From the NCBI RefSeq assembly GCF_016086655.4, contig NC_052134.2, forward strand, positions 3,348,001 to 3,412,000: a DNA stretch of 64,000 nt, given 5' to 3'. How positions within the stretch are numbered: position 1 is the first letter of the stretch; every line of letters starts with the position of its first letter. The translations under genes and the position numbers were made by a program. The notes beneath the pieces were generated by a model. That model ran no database searches. It had not been told where the DNA came from and saw only the letters and a list, made by a program, of their open reading frames with translations. This document shows positions 12,361 to 24,379 of the stretch, in pieces. This DNA is from Lepeophtheirus salmonis (Eukaryota; Arthropoda; Copepoda; Siphonostomatoida; Caligidae).

Positions 12361-12612
12361 ACTGTGTCAAGAGGAGGATTCGCCTTGTAACGCTTTTGCC
12401 TCGTGACATTTTCGTCTTTAGATTTTTTTGCCTCTATAATAATAGTGAAAATGTTTCTTATTAGTTATGTAGTTTTGTTAGGTAATTTGGTAGGAATCGC
12501 GGAATTTATACTGCTACGTTCTGTTGCAAAGAGTCCTCGACATTCATATGTAGTTTATTTCTTCACTAAAATATATTGAAATATCTACTTACATCAAGGA
12601 TTGTACTAGAGT
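12361..12612 (+). repeat. GCCTTG minisatellite repeat family, copy 1
   Basis: Degenerate units of about 16 bases (pattern TTTTGCCTYGTGACGY) at 12378-12440 are followed by a flank (aataatag, atgtttctta, cattcatatg) that also follows the minisatellite at 20580 in the same order. This is an older, shorter copy of the element described at 20580. Confidence 0.65.
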
Positions 12613-13837
12613 TTTGAACCATAGATCAAGATCTATAAGATTTCACGGTGCATATTAAGCAGAAGTAGGTTCGTAAAACTTAGACAGGGAACACAGATGT
12701 TCTCTACTCAAGAGTAATACTGCGAAATATATATATCAATGAAATATATTGTATTGGGGGGGGTCTTTTGAATTTTTAGTAAAAATTTCATAACTTTTGA
12801 GATCTGCTTTTTTTTTTAAATGATAATTTTTTGTCTTTAGTCTCCATAGTACTTCCTGGCCAGGATTTTACTACACAAGCTCGTTGACAAACCTGATATA
12901 AAGTCACATTAATTAATTTCTATTTTATATTATGGTAAATGTACTTCTTTCCTTTTCTTATTATGAAGTGCACGCTCGATGCTACATGCTAAACACCTGC
13001 GAGGTTTCATTAATATGACTACTTTGTTATTCTTAGATCAGAAATGTCTGTACAGATTACATGCAGACCTACAAACTTTGCTTTATTAATATTGAATATA
13101 TGTAAAAGTTTCAGAAATTATTTATTACAAAGATAATATATTTTCTAATTGGTTTACAAATGCAATATTAAGGTAAACGTAGAGGAGTTCTCCACTAATT
13201 GCGGTTTTTGGGAACAAGAAAAAGCCGCGTTGTACGGGGACTTTTCTAGTACTAAAATCCGTAAAATGGGAGAATTTTTTTTTTTCAATGTCCACTTTTT
13301 ACTTTTTTTAGATGGTTAAGACAATAAAAACATTTTATTCATTATAAATTATTTAAAATAATGTATGGCGGACAAGTTACTTGTATAACACGGCATTGTC
13401 TCGCGATAAAGAAATTTCTTTATTTATATTGTTATCAGAATATAATAAAACTTGATATGAGGAGAATATACTAGACTATGTGGGGAGTCAGAATAATTCC
13501 AAACATCGCAGTGTTTGAAACCGGATTTTGCGGGACCTCCTGGATATGTATTTTAGATTAGATAAGATAAATTGAGTTATGATTAACAACATCAACCAAA
13601 AACAAACGTTATTCAAATTTTTCGGTGGTGTATTCTACCATGAAATTACTCGAGCGTTGCTTCCAATAGAAAGCAATCCCTCTCATGAGCTTGTTCTGAA
13701 TTTACACCAAGATCACAGCATTACAATTTGCAAGACATCCTATCATTTTGAAAATATAGTGGATTTTGGAGTAACTTTTAGTACCATTTTTTTTTGTTTT
13801 GTTAATTCAGCAACATATGTCGTTCAATGATATACTT

Positions 13838-14125
13838 AGTATTCAAAATTCTGGGATGAGTAAAGGTACTTAAAAATATAAACTATGATTTAAAACCTTT
13901 ATTTTTGAATTATGAAACTTAATTTGGCACCATATTGTGATATATTGGCTTACAAAGGGTTGGCCAGAATAATTTGTTAATCGACTTTGACGATCATTAT
14001 TTGTCGAGTAATAAAAATGGAATATATACTCAATTTGAAGAAAAATAATTTTAGTCTATTTTTGTGTTGAAGTGTCAAATATTTAGTATCAATCTACTTA
14101 ACGACACAACTATGACAATTTTGTT
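13838..14125 (+). repeat. Diverged direct repeat, left copy
   Basis: Shares many short blocks in order with 15165-15435: tattcaaaattctgg, aactatgat, aaacttaatttggc, tttttgtgttga, tctactta-cgacaca. The copies are in the same orientation about 1.3 kb apart. No coding capacity seen. Confidence 0.65.
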
Positions 14126-14559
14126 GTCAGCTTTTGATTTTTCTGTTTTCCCTTAACCAAAAGAAACCGTTATTTTCTAATTTTGAATTCAATTGTCATT
14201 CGATCTCAAATTTATTATTTTATTATGTTACCAATGTAACTAGAACAAGACTCGTCCCAATGACGTCACAAGAAATAGAAAAAGAGAGAGATTCATTTAA
14301 TAAATCCTTTTCTTCTTGCCTAATATCAGCTATTTTGCGGTGTTAGTTTGTTTCTGACAGACTGACAGGTTAGCTAATGTATTTTCCTTTCATTTGCAAT
14401 TTTTAGTACTATTTGAAAATGAGAAAAAAAACATATATATATATATATTTAGAAGAAAATTCTTTAAAAACTTTTGATAGATAAAATAGTTATACTTAGA
14501 AAAAAATCTACTTTTTTCTTTTCCTAAAAGGAAATAATGTTTACGTTGGTAAGTTTGAT

Positions 14560-14740
14560 AGACAGCATGTCTGTTGACAGACCCAACTATAAAAACTATA
14601 GTACTCCTTGTTTGATAATAGAAATACGTTTGAATTTTCATCTAATCTAATAAAACATCATGACAGCTAAGTTGCTCTTCTCCCAAAAACCCCTCGAATT
14701 GTCAGGGTTACCAAGTCATTTTTTGATTTCCTTTTTAGCA
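14560..14740 (-). repeat. Dispersed repeat family B, partial copy
   Basis: The stretch with catgacagctaagttgctct and gaattgtcagggttacca is the reverse complement of sequence at about 37930-37990. See the copy at 37840-38260. Confidence 0.55.
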
Positions 14741-15164
14741 TACCAGCAGGTCATACTTTCTACCACTCTAATAATAATATTAGGATTAGTTATTTTTTAT
14801 ATATAAATAACGAATGGGAGCAAATAAGGATGAGTAGTTTTTAATATTATTTTCAACAGTAGAGTGTGACTTGCTTTTATGTTCTTCCATAGAAATTATG
14901 GACATCAATGTTATAGACAAATGGAAATTCTTAAAATAGAATATAGTATGATGCATTGTGATTTTTTATCTTGTTTGTCTTTATGATACGAGCAGAAAAA
15001 ATATTAAGCTGAATCATTATTTTCTCATTTTTGTATTATTAATTCATATGAGATGACTCCACACAAATCAATTTTGAACAAAAATCCCGAAAAATAAATA
15101 TCCCCATTCTATTTTTACATTATATAACGGTCCAATAATTACTAATATATTTCGGTCAATTATA

Positions 15165-15435
15165 GACTTTGTATTCAAAATTCTGGCATGGGGAAGATAT
15201 TCAAAAATATTAACTATGATGTGAAACCTTCATTTGATTTATGAAACTTAATTTGGCCCCCATATTGTTAATTTAAAAACCTATAAATTTTTAACTCTTT
15301 CACTGTGATCATGAATCTTCTCTACTTAAAGGGCTGTTTGAAGAATACAAATAATATTTATACTCAATATTTATAGCTTGTTTTTGTGTTGAGAGGTCAT
15401 ATACTTAATATATATCTACTTAATGACACAGAGTT
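15165..15435 (+). repeat. Diverged direct repeat, right copy
   Basis: Partner of 13838-14125. Conserved blocks include tattcaaaattctggcatg, aaacttaatttggc and a final tctacttaatgacaca. Confidence 0.65.
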
Positions 15436-15723
15436 ACTTTACTAACATGATTAATAGGACACGAGCAAACTAAAAATTATATATTATCTGCAAGTTGGTG
15501 TGACTCACTGTAGCTTGGCCTAACATAATTATTGATTGGTTGAGGTTGGTAGTGTCACGTAAGACTGCGTCAAATGTTGTTTGCCCCCATGTATGCTTTA
15601 GTTATTAATTATCTTAACTATTAAGGTGTATAGTGATACTTATATTATTATTAATAATATTTCATAATTGCAATATTGTGATATTCGTAACTTGTAAGTT
15701 AGTAATTATTATAATTTATAAAT

Positions 15724-15995
15724 ATGGCATCGTATTGTGTTGTCCCAGGGTGCTCGAGGGGAGAATCATTGCGATTTTCTTTAAATGAAAGAACATGTTT
15801 TAAATGGCGGATTGCTCTGAGACGAGTAGGCGTTAATGGTTCACTCTGGAGGCCATTACTTGATTGAATATTATAATATTAGCAAAAAATAGCTCCGCAT
15901 AGTTTCTGCACTATGCATACCATTTCATAATTTAGGAAGATGAAGTGGATCAGCTAAGTGAAGATGAGGATTCCAACATTTCTTCAAATATTTGA
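15724..15995 (+). pseudogene. THAP-type zinc-finger fragment
   Basis: An ATG at 15724 opens a 47-residue frame (stop at 15865) that begins MASYCVVPGCSRGESLRFSL and continues KWRIALRR. This matches the first half of a THAP domain: N-terminal Met, C5 and C10 of the C2CH zinc site, and the conserved Trp (W28). The second Cys-x2-His half is missing. After an acceptor-like ttag at 15932-15935, 15936-15995 reads EDEVDQLSEDEDSNISSNI and a stop, which could be a downstream exon of the same gene. THAP domains bind DNA and occur in animal regulators and in P-element-type transposases. This is probably a relic or partial duplicate, because no exon supplying the rest of the zinc site was found. A hAT element is inserted about 65 bases downstream. 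Confidence 0.5.
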
Positions 15996-16052
15996 ATAGA
16001 AGTGGATATTTTTGAACCTAAGATTGAGAGTGAAATTATCATTTACTACATG

Positions 16053-16060
16053 GTCTAGTC
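16053..16060 (+). repeat. Target-site duplication GTCTAGTC, left copy
   Basis: Eight bases identical to 18185-18192, immediately outside the left end of the hAT element; hAT transposases make 8-bp duplications. Confidence 0.85.
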
Positions 16061-18184
16061 CAGGGGTCTCCAAATTTTTTTGAACTGAGAGCTACTTAGA
16101 AAAAATTAAGTGGCCAAGAGCTGGTTGCATCACATCGCACATATTTATTAATCAACTGACTTAAGCTTATGCTCGTACACGTGTGAAATTGTAATACACA
16201 ATGCTTATCAAAAATCACTCAACTCTAATACAATAACTTAATAACTCAACATCAAAGGTCCAAGAAAAAATTAGTACACTCACTCTTTTTAAAACTTAGT
16301 GAGATGACGGGCACTACATGGAGTCCACCAAAGAGGTGTATACTGGAGTGTATCCACTCAGGTTCAATCTAATAGAGTCATTTAAATGCTTATCAGTCAG
16401 TCTTGTTCTGAATTTAGATTTGATGACATTCATGTCAGAAAAAGCAACTTCACAAAGGTATGTCGAACCAAACAAAACATAAATTACCAGTGCTGCTTGG
16501 TGAATATTCTTGTAGTTTTTTGGGTCTACAAGGCTCCATAAATGTTGTGAGTGTTCGTGAGACTTAAGCTGAACATGATTCTGGAGATTTATAACCTCTA
16601 TCTCCACAGGATTGACAGTGAACAGTTCAGCCATCTTTTCTGAAATCTCTGTGTTGTCTACCTCCATGAATGGGTTTGCAATGAATGCCACACATGGCTC
16701 CAGCTTATCAAAATCATTGAACCTATCCTCAAGCTCCTGGCCTAGCGTTGACATGAGGTCAGAATATGTATTGACATCCAGAACAAAGTCAGCCCCTGCA
16801 TGGTTATCTAACATCTGAACTACTGTTGGGAAATGTGTTGCAGTCTTTTACTTTTCAGTTGCTGGAGTATGAATGACAGTATTGCTTTTAAAGCCTTAAC
16901 AGCACTGACCATGCCAGAAGTTGTTCTGTCTTTACCTTGTAACTGGGTGTTGATCTGATTGAGTTTCACTGTCATGTCTGTCCGGAACGCAAGATCAAGC
17001 AGCCACTCAGCATCAGACAAAAGTTTAGTGTCCTCCTCTCTTGACTCCATGAAAGCCTTGATTTCGTTCAGTAATGAGCAGAAGCAATGCAGTATTTATC
17101 CTCGGCTCAGCCACCTCACCTCAGTGCGGAGAAAAAGATCACTGTGTTCAGCAGACAGATCCTGGAGGAGAATTTCGAAGCTTCTGTGCTGTTTGACCTT
17201 TGCGCAAATGGAGTTGATAATCTTAATGACAGGTGTCATCACATGATCAAATCTCATGACTTTGGGGCATATAGCCAGCTGGTGAATGATGCAGTGATAT
17301 TTTACAATTTTAGGAAAGTCCGAGTCGGCCTTGCACAGTGCAATAAATCCTGGGTGGCGTCCTGTCATAGCTGGTGCGCCGTCTGTTATAATAGATCCCT
17401 GCTTTTCAATAGGCACGTTATTTTCAACGAAATACTTTTTCATAACGTTGTAATTATTGACTCCTCTGATTGTGGTTTTTAGTGCAAGCAACGTCAAAAA
17501 CTCCTCTCTGGTGGAAACCATCTGGATAAACACAGCCATCAAAGCGGTATCAGCCGCATCCACCGACTCGTCACATTAAATTGAAAATCATTTGCATTTA
17601 ATCATGCCAGGATCCAACTGACCCAGTGCATCGGCACAGAGCGCAGGTACTCGCCGTACCACTGTGTTTGCTGAACATCAGCGATAGCAGGACATGATTT
17701 CAGTCTTACTTATAAGGTCCTTGAATAATGTGTCGGCCAGCGCTATCATTGGTTCCTTCACCATCCCGCCATCGGTGTATGGCTTCTTGTGCTTTGTCAA
17801 AATGTGTGCCACTTTAAATTATGCCTCCGTGGCTGCGTTGGCTTTCTTCGTCGGTCCGATGAATAAACATTGCTGTTTTTAAGGTTTGCTTTCAGCTGGT
17901 TCACTTTCTCAGTCTGTAGAGTGCTGCCTGCTGGAAAATCTAGTCCAAAGTTCTTTGGAAAAGAGTGTGGTGGCACTACATGTTACCTCTTTTGCCGATC
18001 GAAACACTGCTCCCGTATATGAGGCAAACACACTTGTCCTTCACGCGAGTAAAGAAGAACTCGCATTCCCACTCAAAATGGAATATTATTATTATTTATT
18101 TTTTTCGGTCAACCTATCGGGCGAGCTACTGAAAACCTGCCACGAGCTACCGGTAGGTCGTAATCGACGTGAAGGAGACTCCTG
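16061..18184 (-). mobile_element. hAT-superfamily DNA transposon, full length but inactive
   Basis: The element is 2124 bp. Its left end starts caggggtctcc and its right end, read as reverse complement, starts caggagtctcc: a short terminal inverted repeat with one mismatch. A perfect 8-bp target duplication GTCTAGTC flanks it. Subterminal gagctac motifs occur at both ends. The transposase lies on the minus strand and fills most of the element. Ends and target site look well preserved while the coding part is broken, so this is a dead copy that may still be mobilisable by an active relative. Confidence 0.9.
16314..18060 (-). pseudogene. hAT transposase pseudogene (GTF2IRD2/ZBED-like type)
   Basis: Reading down from about 18060: a BED-like zinc-finger remnant (FTRVKDKCVCLIYGSS), then TKHKKPYTDGGMVKE, IITDGAPAMTGRHPGF (the catalytic-core block of this hAT group, 17096-17563), YHCIIHQLAICPKV, TEVRWLSRG, ESREEDTKLLSDAEWLLDLAF (16820-17050), and a C-terminal hAT dimerisation block LFGSTYLCEVAFSDMNVIKS-FRTRLTD (16314-16814). 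Breaks are several frameshifts near the N-terminus, in-frame stops just upstream of 17563, a TAA at 17096-17098 and a one-base frameshift near 16825. The group resembles GTF2I-repeat/ZBED-like proteins that arose from hAT transposases. It cannot make a functional protein. Confidence 0.88.
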
Positions 18185-18192
18185 GTCTAGTC
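18185..18192 (+). repeat. Target-site duplication GTCTAGTC, right copy
   Basis: Perfect match to 16053-16060, directly outside the right terminus. Confidence 0.85.
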
Positions 18193-20084
18193 TATAGGAT
18201 AGGTCATGAATATTTTAAAGAGGGCATATTCCTTTGAAAAATATGAATAGAATTTTCTACTAACGTGGTTTAATAAAAGGAAGAGAAAAAAAAGAAGATC
18301 TTTCTAATTTATTACTAAATCATATTTTTGATTGCATTCTAGGAGAGGAATGGTGCCCTTATCGTAGAATCCCATGTTCCTATTGGCAGAAACTATTACA
18401 ATCAATTTTCAGTGGCATCTATTGAGGCCAAATTTTTGCATAAAAGCGCGTTCGCCAAAACAGAAACCGGTAGTGCCAGGTCCAGACTGTAGAGTGGATG
18501 CGTTTTTCCTTTTCTAATCGCAATATTTAGTTTTTTCTTAACACACACCCTATCTTTAACTTTATATATTCAAAGAATAACGAGGGAATTTATGTACAAA
18601 TTTTGAGACTAGTAGATCCATTTTTTAATTAAATTATAAAAACTAGAGTGACCAAGTTCTTTTTTTCTGATGTGAGCATCGGAGACATATTTTCTACTTT
18701 GTTTCTAAGTACTGTTCAATGTACTCCCCCCTCCCCCCCCCCTGGTACAATCATGAATGATAAATAAATGAAAGGAAATATAATGATCACGGCGTTACCT
18801 CACTAACACAAAAATACCCTATGTATTTGTTGTCAGCTATGGATTGCCTCTTCTTGGTCGATACGTCATGGCTATTTCATAATTTATTATTTTTCAAAAA
18901 TACCCAAAGTAATAAGTTATTCTATAATTATGCTCCGTTTCCAAAAGAACAGGAATACAATTTTTTATAATCCCTCGTCGTTTATATAATATATATATTG
19001 GCCATCTTATTATTTATATGAATAAATTTTGGCTATCTTATAGTAATATTTTATTAAGAGCGTAGCTTTTAATAAAATATTACTTAGCAATACCATAATG
19101 GTCTAACAAATAAAATATAATGTAGATTTATATATTGCAAAATATATTTTAAAAATGGTGAAGAAATAATATATGACGGGGATAGTCTAGGAGTACATAC
19201 GATATATAGCAATTGGTATGATTGACTTACTGGGTTAAATACCAGATGATTTCGGGCCTTCTTTCCGTTTCTTTCCGGATGAAAGGTTGAGTGATAAAAT
19301 AAAGATAATGACGGTTGATCAACATTAAAAAAACAGAGCTACAAAGTTTCTAATCTAAATAAAGTACCCGCTACGGTCGTACTAGATTTGGATGAAGTCC
19401 TTACCATTTTTTTCTCTGTATGTTTGTATAATTTTTTGGTTCCTTACCGGTACGGAGATAAGCTTTTCATACGGATTTGCCCACCTTTGTAACTCTCAAT
19501 TATCCTAGTTAGTTGGAAGTTTTCTTCTGGATAGTCACTAAGTGTCTTTTGCATATTCAAAAAGTCTAGCAACTATTCCTGTAAAATAAGAGGTTGACTG
19601 TAAACTTACTCCTCTCCTCACCTTCCACTAAATAATCGTTTAAAACAACAAACTATAATAAAAAACTATTATAGTTCCTTGGCAGTTAAGTTTGATTTAT
19701 GAGTAACACGTAATTTATAAAAAATACCCAACCTTGTACATACTATCATTTGAACTCAGTCAACGACTAATGGTTTACCGACTTATAATAATAATTGTTA
19801 TATATTTTCTAATTGCACCTGCATTATGACAAATTATAAATTAATAGTTTTTGAATGTTATTACACATTGACATAATTTGTGTTCATTTTAAAAGTACAA
19901 AGGTATTGTAATTGCATTATACACATATATAGCTTTAATTTTCTATTAATATAAAGTTTCTCTGTTTACAACTATATAAAAAAAGGGATTATAACTGAAG
20001 CTGGGGACTCGGATTCGATGGGGACTTCAGGCCCTGTCCATACGAGATTGTTTTCTGAGGATAAGCAAAATACACTATGGAACA
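18193..20084. other. Non-coding AT-rich spacer
   Basis: No gene, RNA gene or clear element seen. A C-rich run occurs at about 18726-18742. Confidence 0.35.
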
Positions 20085-20300
20085 AAATCCAGGTCTTGGA
20101 ACGCCAGGCACCTACAACCCATATTTATTATTGTTATCTCAGCCGTAGAACACGAAAATAACATTTAGAAACACTCCACCGTAACAAAATTGGCTTATAG
20201 CGTGTTTTTTTAAAATCACGTTTTTAGAGTGTAGTTACGATTCAGAGCCATATTTTGAAGTGAAATATAACTATATAAATAAAATTTTGAGATAATAACA
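20085..20300 (+). repeat. Dispersed repeat family D, copy 1
   Basis: Shares blocks in order with 46135-46340: tatttattatt, gtagaa-acgaaaat, aatcacgtttttag versus aatcaagtttttag, and tacgattcag-gccatattt. Both copies are in the same orientation; no coding capacity. Confidence 0.6.
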
Positions 20301-20579
20301 ATTCACAAAAAACAAGGTGATAAAGGTGTGTCACTCACGACTGTTATAATTTGACGGAAGTAAGCAGACCCATTTTAATGACGTAACACGTAAATGGAAA
20401 ACGCTGGCTCGTACATGTATTTTACTCTAAGATTACAAGGAATATAAGTCAAAATGTAAGATTTGCTACTTGTAAACTGGGCATAAGAAATTTGTATAAA
20501 GACATCTCAATAATTTAAAAGTATTCATTCTCCAGATCTATAATAACATATCTCAGATACTATTTTACACCGTGTCCGG

Positions 20580-20945
20580 AGGATTCACCTCCAACATTTT
20601 TGCCTTGCACGTATTTGCCTTGTGACGCTTTCGCCTTGAGCCATTCTTGCCTGGAGACGCTTTTGCCTTGCGACGTTTTCATTTTGTGACTTTTTTGCCT
20701 TGGATAATAATAGATGGAATGATGTTTCTTCTTAGTTATAGGTTTGTTAGTGAAATTTTTACCGTTGTCTTCGCGAATTTTCAAGCCTTAATTATAATAT
20801 GTAAGTTTTCAAAGTATACTGCTACTCCTGCTAAGGTCCATTGGGAAGAATAATTGGCATTCATATGCAGTCAATTTCTTCATCAAAATGCCATGAAAAG
20901 ATAGTGAAATCTCTACTTGTACTCGCTTCAATCCTTCACCTGTGC
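20580..20945 (+). repeat. GCCTTG minisatellite repeat family, copy 2 (longest array)
   Basis: 20580-20705 holds about seven degenerate units of 15-17 bases around TTTTGCCTTGTGACGC. The flank from 20705 (ggataataatag, atgtttcttcttagttata, gtttgttag, then cattcatatgcagt and ttcttca-caaaatg) recurs at copies 1 and 3. A 74-codon minus-strand frame through the array (KAKASQGKYVQGKN) is only the translated repeat. Confidence 0.75.
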
Positions 20946-22194
20946 TTCCCTCTCTGTGCCTCGGGAGTAAATTATTTTGCAATCTTTTGTATTTACTTCT
21001 TATGCGTGTTTTGTGATTTTATATGGCAATTAACCATCTTCCTATTACAATGAAGATTTCGGATCCTAACGAATGGAAGAAAAATATCGTTTCAAGACAA
21101 GTGGTTGATAAATAGTAATCCAAGAGCACATTGAGTTGCAGATTTGTCGAACTTTGAGGATTTTAAAAGATTAGGAGATCTTTGCAGTTTGAGGTTTAAT
21201 GTTGGAATATCATTTACTAATATGAGACTAACTATAAATATTATTTCAATCTATTTCAAACTCATAAAAACTCTCAGAGAGTCCATGTCTAGGATGGGAC
21301 ATGTAACATCGGCGACTATTAAATTCTAAGGAACTTAAGCAAATTGTGCGATCGCTAATCTTCCTAAGACATCAAGAAAATCTTCTTCACAGACTGTTAG
21401 AACCGGCCAAGAATTTATAAACTTGTGTCAGACAACATCATTTTACATTAAAGTGTCCTTCCTCAAGAGATACAGAAAAATAATATCATCAATATCCATT
21501 TTCAAGAAAATACAAATCATTACTCAATGATACTCAAACGATCACAAGTACCTTACTGACCTCCAAATCGCATAAAAGGAGTATATAGAAAAGTGTACTA
21601 AATATAAAAAAACACTCAAAACCCCCTTTCCATTGTATAATACAATAAATTGTGATGATATATTTAACCTTTACTTCTCTATTAAAAGAACCCGTATTAA
21701 ATCAAAACATGTAAATCAATGAATATTAACAATTTCATAAAATATATAACTTGGGGCATGACTCAGAATATTTTATTGGTTCCAGTTTATTTATATTCAA
21801 CTCTCAATGTATAGGAGAAAGATAGTTTTAAAAAATAGTTGTCAATTTTATTATAGTTTCCATCAAAGGACTTTGAAATTGTAATTTATGATGATTTGTC
21901 TAAAGAATCATTTATTATAGGTACGAAATTCTTTTTGTTAGGTATGATCACATCAAATCTCCAAAGACATTTACCCTGTGTTTATGAAATCCTATGATTA
22001 GTTAGAGAATAGCTAGAGCGAGGACTTAAACAATTATTTCTGAATTAATTGAAAAGTTGACTAGGAATATCTTGGAGATCTCTAAGATTTATTGTTACAT
22101 TCCTTCTTTTTTTTGAGCCTATTTCTGAGCCCAAATAAAATGTATTTATCATTATTAGCTATTTCCATAAAATTTTTAGTTGTTATATCAATTG
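20946..22194. other. Non-coding AT-rich spacer
   Basis: Only short open frames without recognisable features. Confidence 0.3.
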
Positions 22195-22410
22195 TAAAGA
22201 AGTTAGGGGCATTCTTATACTTGGCTTACCATTGTGAATACGACAGTAACAAATTCACTACCAAACCTATTTAACCAAGAAGAAATAGCATTCCTTCTAT
22301 TATTATACAAGGCAAAAAAGTCACACGGCGAAAACGTCACACGGCAGAGCAGTACCCGGCGAAAATATCGCAATGCAGAAGTGTCACAAGGCGAAAGTGT
22401 TACAAGGATT
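22195..22410 (-). repeat. GCCTTG minisatellite repeat family, copy 3 (inverted)
   Basis: 22308-22410 holds units such as gtcacacggcgaaaac, the reverse complement of the unit at 20580. The left flank reversed (gtataataatag-aggaatg, atttcttcttggttaa, ggtttggtagtgaat) matches the flank at 20705-20770. Array and flank move together, so the minisatellite is part of a dispersed element. Confidence 0.7.
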
Positions 22411-22757
22411 TGAATTCAAAGTCCTCAGACTGCTTATTACTGTCAATCCATTCAAGGACACTTTGGTCGAAATCCTCCTCCAATTGATTAATGGCTGTTA
22501 TAGTGCTGCTTAGTCCTTTATTTGAAGATCTGCTGAAATTGGGAGGTGTAGGCCGATTCAATTGTTGCTTGGCATTTAATTGATGTGGAGGAGCTAACTT
22601 TTTGATAATTTCGAAGGACGCATAGTCTGAATCCAAGTGGCTTCAATTATCATTTTCAAGTTTTTCCATCTCTAAGGACGGATTCTGAATCAATCGATCA
22701 TGATGTTGACCAATGATTAAAGTTAAGAATCGATGCAATGCCTCTACAATACTTTTT
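22400..22757 (-). pseudogene. Unidentified protein-coding remnant, possible 3' exon
   Basis: One minus-strand frame stays open from about 22757 to the stop at 22400 except for a single TGA at 22643-22645. It reads SIVEALHRFLTLIIGQHHD, then EMEKLEN, stop, SHLDSDYASFEIIKKLAPPHQ, TAINQLEEDFDQSVLEWID, and ends FEFKSL. Composition looks like a real protein: mixed, charged, with amphipathic helices and no low complexity. I do not recognise the family. The stop codon sits directly against the inverted minisatellite copy, so the coding piece may have travelled with the repeat or been truncated by it. It could be the last exon of a host gene with one mutation or read error. Confidence 0.4.
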
Positions 22758-22759
22758 TA

Positions 22760-24379
22760 CAATAGTTTGATAGTGTGAATAAAATATAAATTTCAATGAA
22801 AATAAACTAGAGTATCAAATTGCTTGCAATGAAATTGTATCATAATCAATTCCTTAATGATCAAATTGCTTAGCAACGAATTGTTTAATAATCAAATTAC
22901 ACACAATTATTTCACCTGAAAATGATGTTAAATAACCATTGACCACTCTATACTAAATTTTATAAATTGCCCGGGCATTTTGTACGTTGTCTAAGCATTC
23001 TGCAAAATGCCCGATTTTCCATATTACCCGTAACATAGCTAATAGAGATTAATTATGTATGACCAATTTAAAAATATTGAAAGTTGTCATTATTGAATCT
23101 CCATTATATCAGGAATTACTTTTTTTTTGTGAGCTGTTCCTTTACTCATTTCTCTAACTTATGTATTGAAGTTTAGAAACTTTGAATATCCTTACTATTA
23201 AATTATAATGAATAGTCGAGGAGTCTTCAAAGTGGCCAATGAGTCGATCAAAGGTACCAATAACTTTTTTGTCAGCTGTCACTTTTCTGCTTCTCCTTCC
23301 CCCTCTTTAGTGTTTTATACTTTGATTGACTGAACTCGAATTATTTGTTGATAATTTAGTTCACAGCTTATAAGCTCTGAAAAATGTCTTTTTATTAATT
23401 CAAGAATAATTATGGACTTGGGAAGAATTACTTATATTTATTTATATTTTATCAATTACATATTATTTAAAACATTATACTGAGTGTCCTATTTAGAACA
23501 AGATAAAAGTTCATTACATATAGTTTTCAAGCCAATTTGAAATATTTAAAGGTTTTTTTTATAGTAATACTTATTTTTTTAACGAAATATCTCAACTATG
23601 ATCTGGGATTTGCTTTTCTGAAAATTCTCTGGATATTTGACTACACTTTTTAGAATTTAATATGACATTTGATTGTTTAATTATGAGGAGCTATTTATTT
23701 TTATCGTGTTGGATTTTTGAGTTATAGAATTTCCACAAATTCTTTTAATGTCCTCTTAAGGTATAGAAGAACTTTGACTCGAAACATTGAAGCAATAAAA
23801 TTGTGGGAATTTTTCGATTTTTCATTGCTGGAGCTCAAGTCAGGCTGGGGACTACTTGGACTCAAGACTGGATTTGCACTTTTCTTGAAGCAGCAGACAA
23901 ATATGTTTCATGACTCTCAGGGACTTAATGTTTCAAATGTTAAAGAGATAAAAGATTATTAATGGAAAAAAAAATATCTGAATACAGTTTTATTATTACT
24001 GGACTTCCTTTAAGTACTTGCTTAAAGTTTGAGGGTACATACTTTCGGTTTTAGTTTAAGGATCTTACTTTTTTGTAATGCCACGTTTTTAACAAAAGTG
24101 TAAGTATTTATTCTAAGTAGTCTGTGTGCATTTGAGAGTAATAGTATACTGAGTATATTATAAAATGTAAAGGCACCAATAATGAAGTACAATAATACGA
24201 TCTCGATATAACATACTTCTATCTTATCATTGGAAAATATTCTGCATATTGATTACTGCAACCTTGTAATCACATTTTTTATTATTTTATAGATCAATTT
24301 GTTTGTTTTATGTAATAATATGTAATCACTGCTTTTTTACTCTAGCACCCCCAATCGCCCAATTTGGGAACCGATGGTG
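22760..24379. other. Non-coding AT-rich spacer
   Basis: An 81-codon open frame at 23717-23962 has no recognisable domain or neighbour support; nothing else seen. Confidence 0.3.

Noticed and set aside
16612..18197. Plus-strand frames of 60-130 codons, serine- and valine-rich
   Set aside because: All are antisense shadows of the hAT transposase pseudogene.
20560..20784. A 74-codon minus-strand frame rich in Lys, Gln and Gly, looking like a small basic repeat protein
   Set aside because: It is the translation of the degenerate minisatellite on the opposite strand; equivalent arrays at 12378 and 22308 do not keep the frame.
23717..23962. An 81-codon frame with moderately protein-like composition
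   Set aside because: No domain, no splice context and no neighbour; chance frames of this size are common in 50 kb of such DNA.
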